From contig CAJXOF010000019.1 of NCBI GenBank assembly GCA_913057945.1, forward strand, positions 1 through 50,928: DNA of 50,928 nt, given 5' to 3'. Of the stretch, positions 17,063-26,001 are shown one piece after another. The notes below the pieces were generated by a model, which saw nothing but the letters and a program-made list of their open reading frames with translations, was not told the origin of the DNA and did not search any database. The first letter of the stretch is position 1. Every line of letters begins with the position of its first letter. The position numbers were made by a program, and so were the translations under genes. This DNA comes from an uncultured Hyphomonadaceae bacterium (GTDB lineage Bacteria > Pseudomonadota > Alphaproteobacteria > Caulobacterales > Hyphomonadaceae).

Positions 17063-18097
17063 CTAGCGTGCCATCTCGGCGGCGCGAGCAATTTCATTCA
17101 TCAGTACACGTATTACTGGATCGGCACTGCCGGAGCCTGACTTGGCCTGCTGTTCGGCTTCGTAAATGCGTTCCATGACCCGCATCAGTCGCTTGGTCGG
17201 CCATTTCCTGAGTCGCGCGCTGAACAGGCCCCATTCACTTTGCCAGACCGGTGGACGAAGTTTCATGCCGGGATTGGACTGGCCGGACGCTATCCGGGAC
17301 TGGGCATCCAGCATCCGCATGGTTTCAAATTGCAGCGACCGGAGGATGGAAATCCCGCTCGTCCCGGCAACTGCCAGACGGTCGAGCGCAGAATGGACAA
17401 GCGCCGGTTTGCCGTCTAGCGCCGCCCGGATCGCGGCTGAGAGATTGTGATCAATATCCGTGGCCGACAGCGCCCGGACATCATTCACATCCAGAGGCCG
17501 ACCAAGCCCGCGCGCATAGAGCGCGAGTTTCTCGATCTCCGAATTGGCGAGGTTACGATGGCCCGGCAGGTCTCCGACAAACAAAGCAAGCGCCTCAGGT
17601 GTGATTTCGACGCTTTCGGATTTCAGCACATCCTTCACGCGCTTCTCGATGTCGCCGGCGCCGTCGGCAAACAATTGAAGGCATGCGGTGAGTTGCGCAG
17701 ACTCTGCGGCTGCCCGCAGCTTTGATCGCTTCTGCAGGCTTCCGGCTTCAATGATCAGCCGGGCGGAATAGTAGCCTTCCTGCGAGTCGCCCTTTTGAAT
17801 CGCCTCGATCAGCAGGGCGGCGATCTTGTCACCGCTGGTCCGGACCCGGATGACGCGCGGATCGCCCAGCAGGGAAACTGCTTCAAGACCATCGAACAGC
17901 AGGGTCGGATCCTTGCGAATGGAATCATCATCAAGCGTGGTGACGTCCATGCTGGTGCCCTTGGGCGTCCAGGCTTTGATCAGCTCAAGGGCGGCATCCG
18001 AGGCCAGCCCGGAATCTTCCCCGAAGGCCAGGACTGCCCAGACCGAAGGTTTCGGCTTGCGGGCAAAGTCAGCGGCCTGTTTGCCCTTGAGAAACAT
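17063..18097 (-). CDS. holA: DNA polymerase III delta subunit
   Basis: HolA is the clamp-loader subunit that opens the sliding clamp. The 344-residue protein shows the divergent family pattern: N-terminal AAA+-like fold without a functional P-loop (AVLAFGEDSGLASDAAL, about 21-37), DPTLLFDGLEAVSLLGDPRVIRV landmarks (LFDGLEAVSLLGDPR, about 67-81), ALALFVGDLPGHRNLANSEIEKL landmark LFVGDLPGHRNLA, and the C-terminal helical collar domain. The ATG at 18097 overlaps the lptE stop; a GTG one codon upstream is also available. It closes the DUF3576-leuS-lptE-holA run. Confidence 0.88.
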   Translation of the reverse strand: MFLKGKQAADFARKPKPSVWAVLAFGEDSGLASDAALELIKAWTPKGTSMDVTTLDDDSIRKDPTLLFDGLEAVSLLGDPRVIRVRTSGDKIAALLIEAIQKGDSQEGYYSARLIIEAGSLQKRSKLRAAAESAQLTACLQLFADGAGDIEKRVKDVLKSESVEITPEALALFVGDLPGHRNLANSEIEKLALYARGLGRPLDVNDVRALSATDIDHNLSAAIRAALDGKPALVHSALDRLAVAGTSGISILRSLQFETMRMLDAQSRIASGQSNPGMKLRPPVWQSEWGLFSARLRKWPTKRLMRVMERIYEAEQQAKSGSGSADPVIRVLMNEIARAAEMAR

Positions 18098-18570
18098 CAC
18101 TGCACCGAAAGTTGGCGCCGGAGATTGTCCACGATGTTTTTCGCCAGAAGCTTCACGGCGCGTTCGGATGCGTTTTTCTGTGCGGCAATATCTCCGAAGG
18201 AACTGTCAGGGACAGCAAAGCTGACTTCCCCCACCGCAGACCCGCGAACGGGTTCGCCTTCACCTGCCAGCGTATAGCGTGCAGAGGCGGTAACATTGGA
18301 ACGAGACGCGGCACCATCCTGCTTGAAGGCGAGTCGGCTGAGCGTTTCCTTCAGATTGACGGTCAGGGTCGCCGATTCCGTCACATTTGGCAGACCAATG
18401 GCCAGCTCTTCCTGAAGTGCACGCCGAAGAAGGTAGCCGGATCGCCCATCAATCGGAGCAACCGAGATGGCACCACCGGTGTAATTCGCACCGCTGCCCG
18501 TCGCATAGACAGGTTTGAAACCACATCCGGCAATCAGGGCGAAGGCGAGCAGAGCAAAGAGCTGTTTCAT
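18097..18570 (-). CDS. lptE: LPS-assembly lipoprotein LptE
   Basis: LptE plugs the LptD barrel that inserts lipopolysaccharide into the outer membrane. The 157-residue protein has a lipoprotein signal with lipobox LIAGC (Cys about 16) followed by the typical GFKPVYA. The rest is a small alpha/beta domain ([19 protein letters not shown], about 40-58). It overlaps leuS by four bases upstream and holA by one base downstream; the leuS-lptE-holA order is widespread in Gram-negative bacteria and supports the call where sequence similarity is weak. Confidence 0.87.
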   Translation of the reverse strand: MKQLFALLAFALIAGCGFKPVYATGSGANYTGGAISVAPIDGRSGYLLRRALQEELAIGLPNVTESATLTVNLKETLSRLAFKQDGAASRSNVTASARYTLAGEGEPVRGSAVGEVSFAVPDSSFGDIAAQKNASERAVKLLAKNIVDNLRRQLSVQ

Positions 18571-21134
18571 GTCACCACGATATTCACGATGCGGCCGGGC
18601 ACGACAATGGTTTTCTTCACGGACTTGCCTTCGATGAAACTGGCCACATCCGGATGCGCTTTGGCAACGACTTCGACGGAGTCCTTGTCCATGCTCTTCG
18701 GCACAGTGATTTCGGCGCGTCGCTTGCCGTTGACCTGGACCGCCATCGTGACCTCATCATCCGCCAGCAGGGTGGGGTCTGCCACGGGCCACGGCGCAGA
18801 CGAGACGAAGGCGGGCTGGCCGAGCCGCTCCCAGCAGGCTTCTGCCAGATGCGGCATGAACGGCGTCACGCAGCGGGCCAGCATGGAGGCGCCTTCGATG
18901 CGTGCGCCGAGAACTGCCTCGCCAGCGGATTCTGCCTTCTTCAATGCCGTCACCCATTCATGGATGCTGGCCACGGCCGAGTTGAAACGGAATTCCTCAA
19001 TCGCCTTGTCGATGGCGGCGGCAGCCTTGTGATTCACTTTCCGGAGTGCTGTGGAGTCGGCATCATCGCCGGCCGCAGTACTGGCATTCTCTGGCAGGGC
19101 ATCGAACACGCTCCACAGGCGCTGGGCAAATCGGGACGCGCCTTCGACACCGGCCTGCGTCCACTCGACGTCCCGCTCGGGCGGGGAATCCGACAGGACG
19201 AACCAGCGTGCAACGTCTGCGCCGAACTGGCTGATGATGGCATCCGGATCGACCGTGTTCTTTTTTGACTTGGACATCTTCTCGATGGGTCCCGCCGCCG
19301 CGATGGCGCCGGTGGCGGTCTCGATCCAGGTGTCGCCGTCGCGGCTCACGTCTGAGGGCTGAAGCCATTTTCCGGCCGCGGATTTGTAGGTCTCGTGAGT
19401 CACCATGCCTTGCGTGAACAGGCCTGCGAACGGCTCCCCGCTCGGCAGGTCCAGCAGGCCGACATCGCGCATCGCTTTCGCTATGAAGCGCGCATAGAGC
19501 AGATGAAGGACGGCATGTTCGACGCCGCCGACATATTGGTCGACCGGCATCCAATAGGCGCGCTCTGCCAGATCATTCGTGCTGGCGAAGCGGGAATAGT
19601 ACCAGGAGCTGTCGACGAATGTGTCCAGCGTGTCGGTCTCGCGACGGGCTGCTTTGCCGCATGTCGGACAGTCGACATGTTTCCAGCTTGGGTGGCGTTC
19701 CAGCGGGTTGCCGGGCTGGTCGAAGGACACTTCTTCCGGCAGCTTCACCGGCAAATCAGATTCCGGCACCGGGACAATGCCACAGCTGTCGCAATGGATG
19801 ACCGGGATCGGGCATCCCCAATAGCGTTGGCGCGAGACGCCCCAGTCCCGCAGGCGGTAGTTCACCTTGCCTTGGCCGAGCCCCATGGATTCGATCTTCT
19901 GGATGGCCGCGCGCTTGGCATCATCAATCGCCATCCCGTCCAGGAAGCCGGAATTGAAGATGCTGCCGGGGCCGGTATAGGCCTCGTCCTCGACGTGGAA
20001 TGTGGTCGCGTCAGCTTCTGGCGGCAGGACGACCGGCGTGACAGTCAGGCCGTATTTGCGGGCAAAATCTATATCACGCTGGTCATGCGCCGGGCAGCCA
20101 AAAATGGCGCCTGTGCCGTAGCCCATCAGGACGAAGTTCGCGATCCAGACTGGCAAGGTCTTCGACTCGTCGAGCGGGTGCTTTACAGTCAGGCCGGTAT
20201 CGAAGCCGAGCTTGTCGGCCTTTTCGATGGCTTCTTCGCTGGTGCCGATCTGGGCACATTTCGCGCGGAAGGCTTTCAATTCATCGGACTGTTCGGCGAG
20301 TTGGATGGTCAGCGGGTGATCCGGCGACAGCGCGATAAAGCTTGCGCCAAACAGCGTATCGGGACGGGTCGTGAAAATCTCGACGCCCTCATCGAAACCT
20401 GCGGGCGCGGCGCTGTCGAATTCAAACCGCATCTGCAGGCCTTCCGACCGGCCGATCCAGTTCGCCTGCATGGTGCGCACTTTTTCAGGCCAGCGCTCCA
20501 GCTTCTGCACTTCAGTCAGCAGGTCTTCGGCATAGTCGGTGATGCGGAAGAACCATTGGGTCAGTTCGCGCTGTTCCACCAGCGCGCCCGAGCGCCAGCC
20601 GCGCCCGTCGATGACCTGTTCATTGGCCAGCACCGTATTGTCGACCGGGTCCCAGTTCACTTTCGAGGCCTTGCGATAGACGAGGCCCTTTTCCAGGAAT
20701 TTCAGGAACAGGCCCTGCTGCGCGCCATAATATTCCGGATCACAGGTCGCGAATTCCCGGCTCCAGTCGAGCGACAGGCCGAGCTTCGAGAACTGGGCCT
20801 TCATCGAGGCGATGTTTTGGTAGGTCCATTCACCGGGATGGACATTGCGTTCCATGGCGGCGTTTTCGGCCGGCATGCCGAACGCGTCCCATCCCATCGG
20901 GTGCAGCACATTATAGCCCTTGGCGCGCTTGTGACGGGCAACGACGTCGCCCATCGCATAATTGCGCACATGGCCCATATGTAGCCGCCCGGACGGGTAC
21001 GGGAACATCTCCAGCACGTAGGCCTTCGGCGCGTCGCCTGCCTCAGCGGGAGACTTTGCGTTGAAGAGAGCAGCCTTGTCCCAGGCTGCACGCCATTTCT
21101 GTTCCGCGATCTGCGGATCGTAACGGGTCGCCAT
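18567..21134 (-). CDS. leuS: Leucyl-tRNA synthetase
   Basis: LeuS charges tRNA-Leu. The 855-residue protein has the class I HIGH-type motif in [18 protein letters not shown] (HMGH about 52-55), a large CP1 editing domain (about 220-420) with [20 protein letters not shown] (landmark [10 protein letters not shown]) and [15 protein letters not shown], zinc-type cysteines (CPTCG), the KMSKSKKN motif (about 620-627), and the anticodon-binding and C-terminal domains. Length is normal. Translation of the downstream lptE is probably coupled through the four-base overlap. Confidence 0.97.
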   Translation of the reverse strand: MATRYDPQIAEQKWRAAWDKAALFNAKSPAEAGDAPKAYVLEMFPYPSGRLHMGHVRNYAMGDVVARHKRAKGYNVLHPMGWDAFGMPAENAAMERNVHPGEWTYQNIASMKAQFSKLGLSLDWSREFATCDPEYYGAQQGLFLKFLEKGLVYRKASKVNWDPVDNTVLANEQVIDGRGWRSGALVEQRELTQWFFRITDYAEDLLTEVQKLERWPEKVRTMQANWIGRSEGLQMRFEFDSAAPAGFDEGVEIFTTRPDTLFGASFIALSPDHPLTIQLAEQSDELKAFRAKCAQIGTSEEAIEKADKLGFDTGLTVKHPLDESKTLPVWIANFVLMGYGTGAIFGCPAHDQRDIDFARKYGLTVTPVVLPPEADATTFHVEDEAYTGPGSIFNSGFLDGMAIDDAKRAAIQKIESMGLGQGKVNYRLRDWGVSRQRYWGCPIPVIHCDSCGIVPVPESDLPVKLPEEVSFDQPGNPLERHPSWKHVDCPTCGKAARRETDTLDTFVDSSWYYSRFASTNDLAERAYWMPVDQYVGGVEHAVLHLLYARFIAKAMRDVGLLDLPSGEPFAGLFTQGMVTHETYKSAAGKWLQPSDVSRDGDTWIETATGAIAAAGPIEKMSKSKKNTVDPDAIISQFGADVARWFVLSDSPPERDVEWTQAGVEGASRFAQRLWSVFDALPENASTAAGDDADSTALRKVNHKAAAAIDKAIEEFRFNSAVASIHEWVTALKKAESAGEAVLGARIEGASMLARCVTPFMPHLAEACWERLGQPAFVSSAPWPVADPTLLADDEVTMAVQVNGKRRAEITVPKSMDKDSVEVVAKAHPDVASFIEGKSVKKTIVVPGRIVNIVVT

Positions 21135-21170
21135 GCCCCTGACCTTTCCGGATAATTCGTTCAGCCGGGC

Positions 21171-21599
21171 CTAGCCCAGCTGGGAGTTCTTCAGCAGGCG
21201 CGCCCGGTCCAGAATCTTGTTTTCAAGCTGGAGTGCGGTTTCCGGATCGACTTCCACATCAGTCCATTCGCCGGCTTCGCTCTTTTCCTGACGGAACACG
21301 GACACTTTCACGCCATCGGCGCGCAGGCGTGTGTCGAGAATGTAGACGGTCGCCTTGATGCGTTGGTTCGGCGCGGCAGCATACGACTTCCAGTCATAAG
21401 TGATCAGGCCGCCGATCGGATCGGCAGTTGCCACAGGCAGATCGTCGAACGTGTCGAGCGACGCGCGCCAGAGATATGGGTTCACGCTGCCAATATTCTG
21501 CTGGATGACGCGGGCTTCAGCGTTGCCGCCGGATTTGGACTGGCAGCCTGAAACCATCAGCATGCCGGCAATCGCCGCAGAGAAAACATATTTGACCAT
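21171..21599 (-). CDS. DUF3576 family lipoprotein
   Basis: A 142-residue lipoprotein with signal peptide and lipobox (MLMVSGC, Cys about 19) and a conserved body containing VNPYLWRASLDTFDDLPVA (about 40-58) and the GGLITYDWKSY segment. These features match the alphaproteobacterial DUF3576 family, whose function is unknown. The ATG at 21599 is chosen because it starts the signal peptide; an upstream in-frame start would add seven residues. It is 36 bases before leuS on the same strand, so it probably leads the leuS-lptE-holA operon and may be an envelope protein. Confidence 0.85.
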   Translation of the reverse strand: MVKYVFSAAIAGMLMVSGCQSKSGGNAEARVIQQNIGSVNPYLWRASLDTFDDLPVATADPIGGLITYDWKSYAAAPNQRIKATVYILDTRLRADGVKVSVFRQEKSEAGEWTDVEVDPETALQLENKILDRARLLKNSQLG

Positions 21600-21622
21600 G
21601 AAGAAAGTTCCTGAGTGCAAGA

Positions 21623-21651
21623 CCTTGTTGACGGCCGTTTGTATAACAAGG
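21623..21651. promoter_or_regulatory. Inverted repeat in divergent promoter region
   Basis: CCTTGTT and AACAAGG form a perfect seven-base inverted repeat with a 15-base spacer, in the 106 bases between the divergent DUF3576 and porin genes. A TATAAC sequence (21642-21647) overlaps the right arm. It could be an operator; no protein is assigned. Confidence 0.35.
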
Positions 21652-21705
21652 GGTGTACGGGCTCGCCAGTGCTGATCTGCGCGTCGTCAACCATGGAGGA
21701 CCGGT

Positions 21706-22887
21706 ATGAAATTCGCGCAAGTCACCATTCTTGCTGCAGCGCTTGCCGGCCCGCTGGCGCATGCGCAATGGGAAGACGATTGGAACCCGTGGGAGACCGA
21801 GACAGATTTCGGGACAATGATTGCCATCATGCCGGAGGGCGACAAGCAGGTTCTGGCGCGCGCCTGGGCTGGCGTATCGACCAATCGCATCCTCGATAAC
21901 GGGCTCGAGATCGGCGTTTCCGGCCGGCTCGAAGTGCAGAAGGACCATCCCCGGCGTGCCGGGTTCAGTGGCGTACCCGTGGGGGCCGAGGGCACCGGAT
22001 TTGGGTATCAGGGGGCCTTTACAGGCCTGGCTATCGGGGCTGAGCCGGACGACACCGACACCCGCGCCCAAATCGAAACGGCTTACGCCTATATCGAGGG
22101 CGGGTATGGCGAGCTGCGCCTCGGCCGGGATCTCGGGGTGGCTGCGCGCTTTCAGGAAGGGGGGCCCTCTGTCTTCGATGCGCTCGCCAGTGGCCGCCAA
22201 TCCCTCGATCCGACGGGCATCGACATGGTTACGACCCGGCATGATCTGACGGGACCCTCCGCAAAGCTCACCTACACCACACCGCGCCTGATTGGCGTTC
22301 GCGCCGGCCTGAGTTTCACACCCAAGGCCGATGTGCGGGGCCTTGACCGGGATGCTGATCGCAACCTGCCGGACGCGGCGCCAATCACGCTGGTCAATGC
22401 GGTTGAAGGCGCGGTCAATGTCTCACGCCTGCTGCGCAGCGAGGGAATAAGGCTCAGCGGCGCGCTCGGGGCCAGCATGGCCGAGGTCGAGACGCCGCCC
22501 TATGCGTCCGCGCTCTATGGCCGGGTCACAACCTGGTCGCTGGGGGCAAAGGCTGAATTCGAGACCATCTCCATTGGCGCCTCCTGGCTGGCCACCGACA
22601 ATGGTATTGAGGGAGAGGGCGACTACGATTCATGGACGGCGGGCATCACCAAATCGCTGGGCGACTATGTTCTCGGCGCAGAATATGGCTGGGCGGAGGA
22701 CAAATTGACGGGATTGGAGGGAGATGCCTGGAAAATTGGCGTGTCCCATGCAGTCACAAAACATGCAAAATTTACCCTCGGTTACGCCGAAAACAGCCTG
22801 AACCTGTCGCAACCGAACACGTTTGCGCTTTTGTCTGGGAAAAACTCCCCTGAGGGGATTGTGATAGAAATCACACTATCGGAGTAG
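21706..22887 (+). CDS. Outer-membrane porin
   Basis: A 393-residue protein with a cleavable signal peptide (MKFAQVTILAAALAGPLAHA, cut before QWEDD) and a series of amphipathic beta strands. Segments such as YIEGGYGELRLGRDLGVAARF and TSLGDYVLGAEYGW-like repeats resemble Gram-negative porins of the trimeric general type (Porin_4), including the GELRLGR motif. GGAGG lies at 21693-21697, a good distance before the ATG. It does not end in Phe but in LSE, which is unusual for a barrel. Substrate range cannot be read from sequence. Confidence 0.8.
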   Translation: MKFAQVTILAAALAGPLAHAQWEDDWNPWETETDFGTMIAIMPEGDKQVLARAWAGVSTNRILDNGLEIGVSGRLEVQKDHPRRAGFSGVPVGAEGTGFGYQGAFTGLAIGAEPDDTDTRAQIETAYAYIEGGYGELRLGRDLGVAARFQEGGPSVFDALASGRQSLDPTGIDMVTTRHDLTGPSAKLTYTTPRLIGVRAGLSFTPKADVRGLDRDADRNLPDAAPITLVNAVEGAVNVSRLLRSEGIRLSGALGASMAEVETPPYASALYGRVTTWSLGAKAEFETISIGASWLATDNGIEGEGDYDSWTAGITKSLGDYVLGAEYGWAEDKLTGLEGDAWKIGVSHAVTKHAKFTLGYAENSLNLSQPNTFALLSGKNSPEGIVIEITLSE

Positions 22888-22908
22888 AATTGCTGGCGTG
22901 TCGGATTC

Positions 22909-22923
22909 TTAATCTTCTCTTTA
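22909..22923 (+). promoter_or_regulatory. CtrA-like half-perfect site with adjacent GANTC
   Basis: TTAA-N7-TTTA, one mismatch from the CtrA consensus, lies 44 bases before the small periplasmic protein gene. A GATTC methylation motif directly precedes it (22904-22908). Regulation is only suggested. Confidence 0.3.
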
Positions 22924-22966
22924 CCCGCTCCTCTGACTATTTTCCTCATCAGAGGTGCTTAGAAAA

Positions 22967-23416
22967 ATGAAGCTGGGCTTTGCAACAATCGTGATCGCGC
23001 TGTGCGCGCTGGCCCTGCCAGCTGCGGCGCAGGATGACGTGCCTGCGCCTGCCATGGAAATGGCAACCCCCAGCATTTCCGAAACCTCTGCGGCCAAGTC
23101 CGAATGGTATCGCCAATTCGCGCAGGCCAAGCCGGCCAGTGCCGAACCTGTCTGGCAGGCCCAGGCAGACCGGGAATTCTCGATGCAGTTTGGCGGCGAC
23201 ACGCGCTGGCAGCTGAACATCGACAAGGTGTCCCGGAACGACCTTTCTCCGCTTCCACGTGAGGAAATGCAGGCTGGCGCCACATTCCGCATCACGCCGC
23301 GTTTCTCTGTCGGCGGTGAAGTCAGCGTGGGCACAGACGAGCTGAACGACACATCGACGTGGGAATCCCGCGAAGTCGAAGCCGGCATCCGGCTCAAGTC
23401 CGCTTTCAAATTCTAG
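22967..23416 (+). CDS. Small periplasmic protein, NtrZ-like
   Basis: A 149-residue secreted protein with a clear signal peptide (MKLGFATIVIALCALALPAAAQ). The mature part has a disordered Ala/Pro/Ser stretch (about 25-55) and a C-terminal domain of about 70 residues with alternating hydrophobic positions (RITPRFSVGGEVSVGTDE) and the ending RLKSAFKF. The size, layout and aromatic end resemble NtrZ, the periplasmic regulator of the NtrY histidine kinase in Caulobacter; I hold this as a probable but unproven match. A small outer-membrane barrel fragment is the alternative. The ATG at 22967 is preferred to a GTG 12 bases upstream. Confidence 0.5.
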   Translation: MKLGFATIVIALCALALPAAAQDDVPAPAMEMATPSISETSAAKSEWYRQFAQAKPASAEPVWQAQADREFSMQFGGDTRWQLNIDKVSRNDLSPLPREEMQAGATFRITPRFSVGGEVSVGTDELNDTSTWESREVEAGIRLKSAFKF

Positions 23417-24036
23417 GACCTGAACGGGTCCCTTATTCCCTCTATTGCTGCCAATCCCGCTGTATCGCAGATGCTTGATGCGTTGTGGGAATTCACGCCG
23501 CCGAGCCCATATAGGGGCACGGCGCTTTGTTTTGACAGGTTGCGCAGGGTGAGAGCGCCAAGCGGAGACCCGGCCGATGGGCTCTTCGATGGAAACACCG
23601 CCGAAACCAGCGCCGCATCGAAGATGTGCGCATCAATTTGGCGCAATTCCTCACCCCCATGCGCACTCACACTCATGAGATCGAATCGGCCGCGCCATTT
23701 CCGGGCCTTGTCCTTTTGCGAGAACGGCCAGTGCACGCCCGCTGCGCCAACCTTGATGGCCAGATCCGGATCTGCCGAGATCAGCAGGGCAAGCCCCCGC
23801 CGATTCGCAATGTCTGCCAGTTGGCGGGCCTGCCACAGCCGGTGCGCGGCGCCATAGTGACGATAGATAATGCCCCACCTGGCTGGCAGGTGTTCAGCGA
23901 CGGATACCGGATCGGGTGTTCGCTGCGGATCTGTCAGGAACAGGGCCGGCGGCAGCCAGGACGGCAAATGACGCCCTGCCCGTCTTGCCGCAGAGATCAG
24001 CTTGCGTCTTGCCGCGTCTTGGGGTTTCTGCGCCAT
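23413..24036 (-). CDS. Thiamine phosphate synthase/TenI-like protein
   Basis: A 207-residue TIM-barrel-like protein of the ThiE/TenI superfamily. Matching segments are ISADPDLAIKVGAAGVHWP (about 97-115), SVSAHGGEEL (about 131-140), VFPSKSPSAGSPLG (about 157-170) and PLYGLGGVN (about 184-192). The usual ThiE active-site HLGQ is replaced by HWPF and the phosphate loop is loosely kept, so TenI-like or altered activity is possible. No other thiamine gene is nearby. Its ATG (24036) lies only four bases from the divergent start of the YggS gene, and it converges with the NtrZ-like gene by a four-base stop overlap. Confidence 0.65.
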   Translation of the reverse strand: MAQKPQDAARRKLISAARRAGRHLPSWLPPALFLTDPQRTPDPVSVAEHLPARWGIIYRHYGAAHRLWQARQLADIANRRGLALLISADPDLAIKVGAAGVHWPFSQKDKARKWRGRFDLMSVSAHGGEELRQIDAHIFDAALVSAVFPSKSPSAGSPLGALTLRNLSKQSAVPLYGLGGVNSHNASSICDTAGLAAIEGIRDPFRS

Positions 24037-24040
24037 CAAG

Positions 24041-24709
24041 ATGACTGATACGGACTTCCCCGGAATTGCCAAGCGCCGCGCCGAGATCCTGAGCGATCTC
24101 GCGGGCATTTCTGAAACTCCGCCTACACTCGTGGCGGTGACCAAGACGCAGCCGGATGCGGCGCTGGATGAGATCCTGGCGGCTGGCCAGCATGTGTTTG
24201 GCGAGAACCGCGTGCAGGAAGCTTATGAACATTGGGCAGATCGCCGGGCAGAGTATCCGGATCTGGAACTGCGCCTGATCGGACCGCTGCAATCGAACAA
24301 GTCCGAAGACGCTGTGCGCCTGTTCGATGTGATCGAAACGCTCGATCGCCCGAAACTCTGCCGCGAGCTTGCCAAGGCTGAAGAGAAGACCGGGCAGAAA
24401 CGCCAATATCTGATTCAGGTGAATACGGGCGAGGAGCCGCAAAAGGCGGGTATCGCGCCCGAGGGCGTGGAGCAGCTTCTCCACACCGCGCGCGACCAGG
24501 GGCTCGATGTGGTCGGCCTGATGTGCATCCCTCCGGTGGAAGAACCTGCCGGACCGCATTTTGCGCTGCTTGCCAAGATCGCCCGCAGGCTCGGCCTGAC
24601 GCAACTTTCCATGGGCATGAGCGCGGATTACGACATCGGCGCCCGCTTCGGGGCAACGCATGTGCGGGTTGGTTCGGCCCTGTTCGGGCCACGCGACTAC
24701 AGCGCCTAG
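24041..24709 (+). CDS. YggS-family pyridoxal phosphate homeostasis protein
   Basis: This 222-residue PLP-binding protein of the YggS/PROSC family maintains vitamin B6 pools and has no known catalytic reaction. It has an alanine-racemase-like barrel: LVAVTKTQPDAALDE with the PLP-binding Lys (about 33), FGENRVQEAYEHW (about 55-67), LIGPLQSNKSEDAV (about 83-96; most members have HxGxLQxNK, so the His is replaced), and LSMGMSADYDIGARFGATHVRVGSALFG landmarks LSMGMSADY and VRVGSALFG. The ATG at 24041 gives the usual length. The stop overlaps the end of the convergent YkuD gene. Confidence 0.93.
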   Translation: MTDTDFPGIAKRRAEILSDLAGISETPPTLVAVTKTQPDAALDEILAAGQHVFGENRVQEAYEHWADRRAEYPDLELRLIGPLQSNKSEDAVRLFDVIETLDRPKLCRELAKAEEKTGQKRQYLIQVNTGEEPQKAGIAPEGVEQLLHTARDQGLDVVGLMCIPPVEEPAGPHFALLAKIARRLGLTQLSMGMSADYDIGARFGATHVRVGSALFGPRDYSA

Positions 24710-25209
24710 AAGGAGATTTCGATCTCGGTGTCCGGCAGCATCACTTCGAGCAAGGCCAGCAAATCCTCCCGCTCCAGCGCGATGCAGCCTTCCGTCGGCT
24801 CGAAATTCGGCCGGGCCACATGCATGAAGATCGCGCTGCCCCGGCCGGGCTCGACCGGGTCGTCATTGTAGCCGAGCTCGATAATCACGTCATAGACATA
24901 GTCATCGCGCCACAATTTCTCATGGCTCGCCGCGAAGGGCAGGGAGACCGGACGGTTGTACAGACGGTGCTCGGGTGCATCGCACCAGCCATCATAGGGC
25001 TTCAGGGGGACAAGCGGCAGGCTGGTTGCGGGTGGGTCCATTCGGTCAGGCCTGTAGAAGACATTCCGTATGGGCCACACGCCTGCTGGGGATGCCCCAT
25101 CGCCCTCGCGCTTCTGCGACGCAGTGACCACGCCGCCCTTGCCAAGCACGCACCGCGCCGTAAATCCGGGCCCGGAGAGCTTGCCCGTTTGCGTCGCGAT
25201 GAATTTCAT
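24706..25209 (-). CDS. YkuD (L,D-transpeptidase-fold) protein without signal peptide
   Basis: A 167-residue YkuD-domain protein. The active-site pattern is visible as FMHVARPNFEPTEGCIAL (about 130-147), with the conserved His, Gly and nucleophile Cys. The N-terminus (MKFIATQTGKLSGPGF) is not a signal peptide, so the enzyme should be cytoplasmic. Periplasmic L,D-transpeptidases crosslink peptidoglycan; a cytoplasmic member would rather act on recycled muropeptides, as for the YkuD-type L,D-carboxypeptidases reported in other bacteria. The ATG at 25209 is chosen because longer in-frame extensions are antisense to the regulator gene. It is divergent from the CenR-type regulator. Confidence 0.82.
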   Translation of the reverse strand: MKFIATQTGKLSGPGFTARCVLGKGGVVTASQKREGDGASPAGVWPIRNVFYRPDRMDPPATSLPLVPLKPYDGWCDAPEHRLYNRPVSLPFAASHEKLWRDDYVYDVIIELGYNDDPVEPGRGSAIFMHVARPNFEPTEGCIALEREDLLALLEVMLPDTEIEISF

Positions 25210-25302
25210 GCTCACGGAATGCTCCCAAACTTGTGATTGCGCGTCAGGCAAAGTCTTATGGCATCTGGCGGCAGCTGCAATACACAGCGAGGATCGATAT
25301 CC

Positions 25303-25308
25303 AAGGAG
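25303..25308 (+). promoter_or_regulatory. Ribosome binding site deciding a GTG start
   Basis: AAGGAG at 25303-25308 directly abuts an ATG (25309), too close for use, but is six bases from the in-frame GTG at 25315. This favours GTG as the start of the regulator gene. Confidence 0.7.
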
Positions 25309-25314
25309 ATGCCC

Positions 25315-26001
25315 GTGACAGGTAAGAAGACGATCCTGCTGGTTGATGATGATGCAGACCTGCGCGAAGCCCTCGCGGAGCAATTCGACCTGCATGATGG
25401 ATTCGAGACCCTGCAGGCGGCAAACGCCAATGAAGGCATCACTCGGGCGCTGGCTGAACGGATCGACCTTGTGCTGCTGGATGTCGACATGCCCGACATG
25501 GACGGCCGCGAAGCCTGCAAGCTGATGCGGCAGAAGGGGGTCCGTGCCCCGATCATCATGTTGACCGGACAGGATGGCGACGCCGATACGATCCTCGGCC
25601 TCGAATCCGGCGCAAATGATTATGTGACCAAGCCGTTCAAATTCTCGGTCCTGCTGGCGCGGGTGCGAGCGCATTTGCGCAGCTTCGAACAGTCCGAAGA
25701 TGCAACCTTCCAGGTTGGCCCATATGAATTCCGGCCGTCGATGAAGCTGCTTGTGACCGAGAATGGCCGCAAGGTGCGCCTGACGGAGAAGGAAACCAAC
25801 ATCCTGAAATATCTCTACCGCGCGCAGGGCAAGCCGGTCGCGCGGGACGAATTGCTGTCAGAAGTCTGGGGCTACAATGCCACGGTCACCACGCACACGC
25901 TGGAAACCCACATCTACCGCCTGCGCCAGAAGGTCGAGCCGGACCCGGCCAATGCCCGCCTGTTGCTGACAGATGCCGGCGGGTATCGCCTCCAGCCCTA
26001 G
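25315..26001 (+). CDS. cenR: OmpR-family response regulator, CenR type
   Basis: A 228-residue response regulator. The receiver domain (about 1-120) has the acidic pair DDD (about 10-12), the phospho-acceptor Asp in LLDVDMPDMDG (about 52), Thr in MLTGQ and Lys in VTKPFKF. The C-terminal winged helix (about 130-227) contains RLTEKETNILKYLYRAQGKP (landmark RLTEKETNILK) and HTLETHIYRLRQKVE. The sequence closely recalls CenR, the essential alphaproteobacterial regulator of envelope genes; no sensor kinase is adjacent, which also fits cenR being unlinked from its kinase gene. The GTG start is favoured by the AAGGAG site. Symbol by recognition, not by alignment. Confidence 0.8.
   Translation: MTGKKTILLVDDDADLREALAEQFDLHDGFETLQAANANEGITRALAERIDLVLLDVDMPDMDGREACKLMRQKGVRAPIIMLTGQDGDADTILGLESGANDYVTKPFKFSVLLARVRAHLRSFEQSEDATFQVGPYEFRPSMKLLVTENGRKVRLTEKETNILKYLYRAQGKPVARDELLSEVWGYNATVTTHTLETHIYRLRQKVEPDPANARLLLTDAGGYRLQP

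Noticed and set aside
19395..20984. Open frame of 529 codons on the plus strand
   Set aside because: Fully antisense to the complete leuS gene.
25210..25674. Upstream extension of the YkuD gene by 155 residues
   Set aside because: Antisense to the regulator gene and without domain character; the protein starts naturally at 25209.
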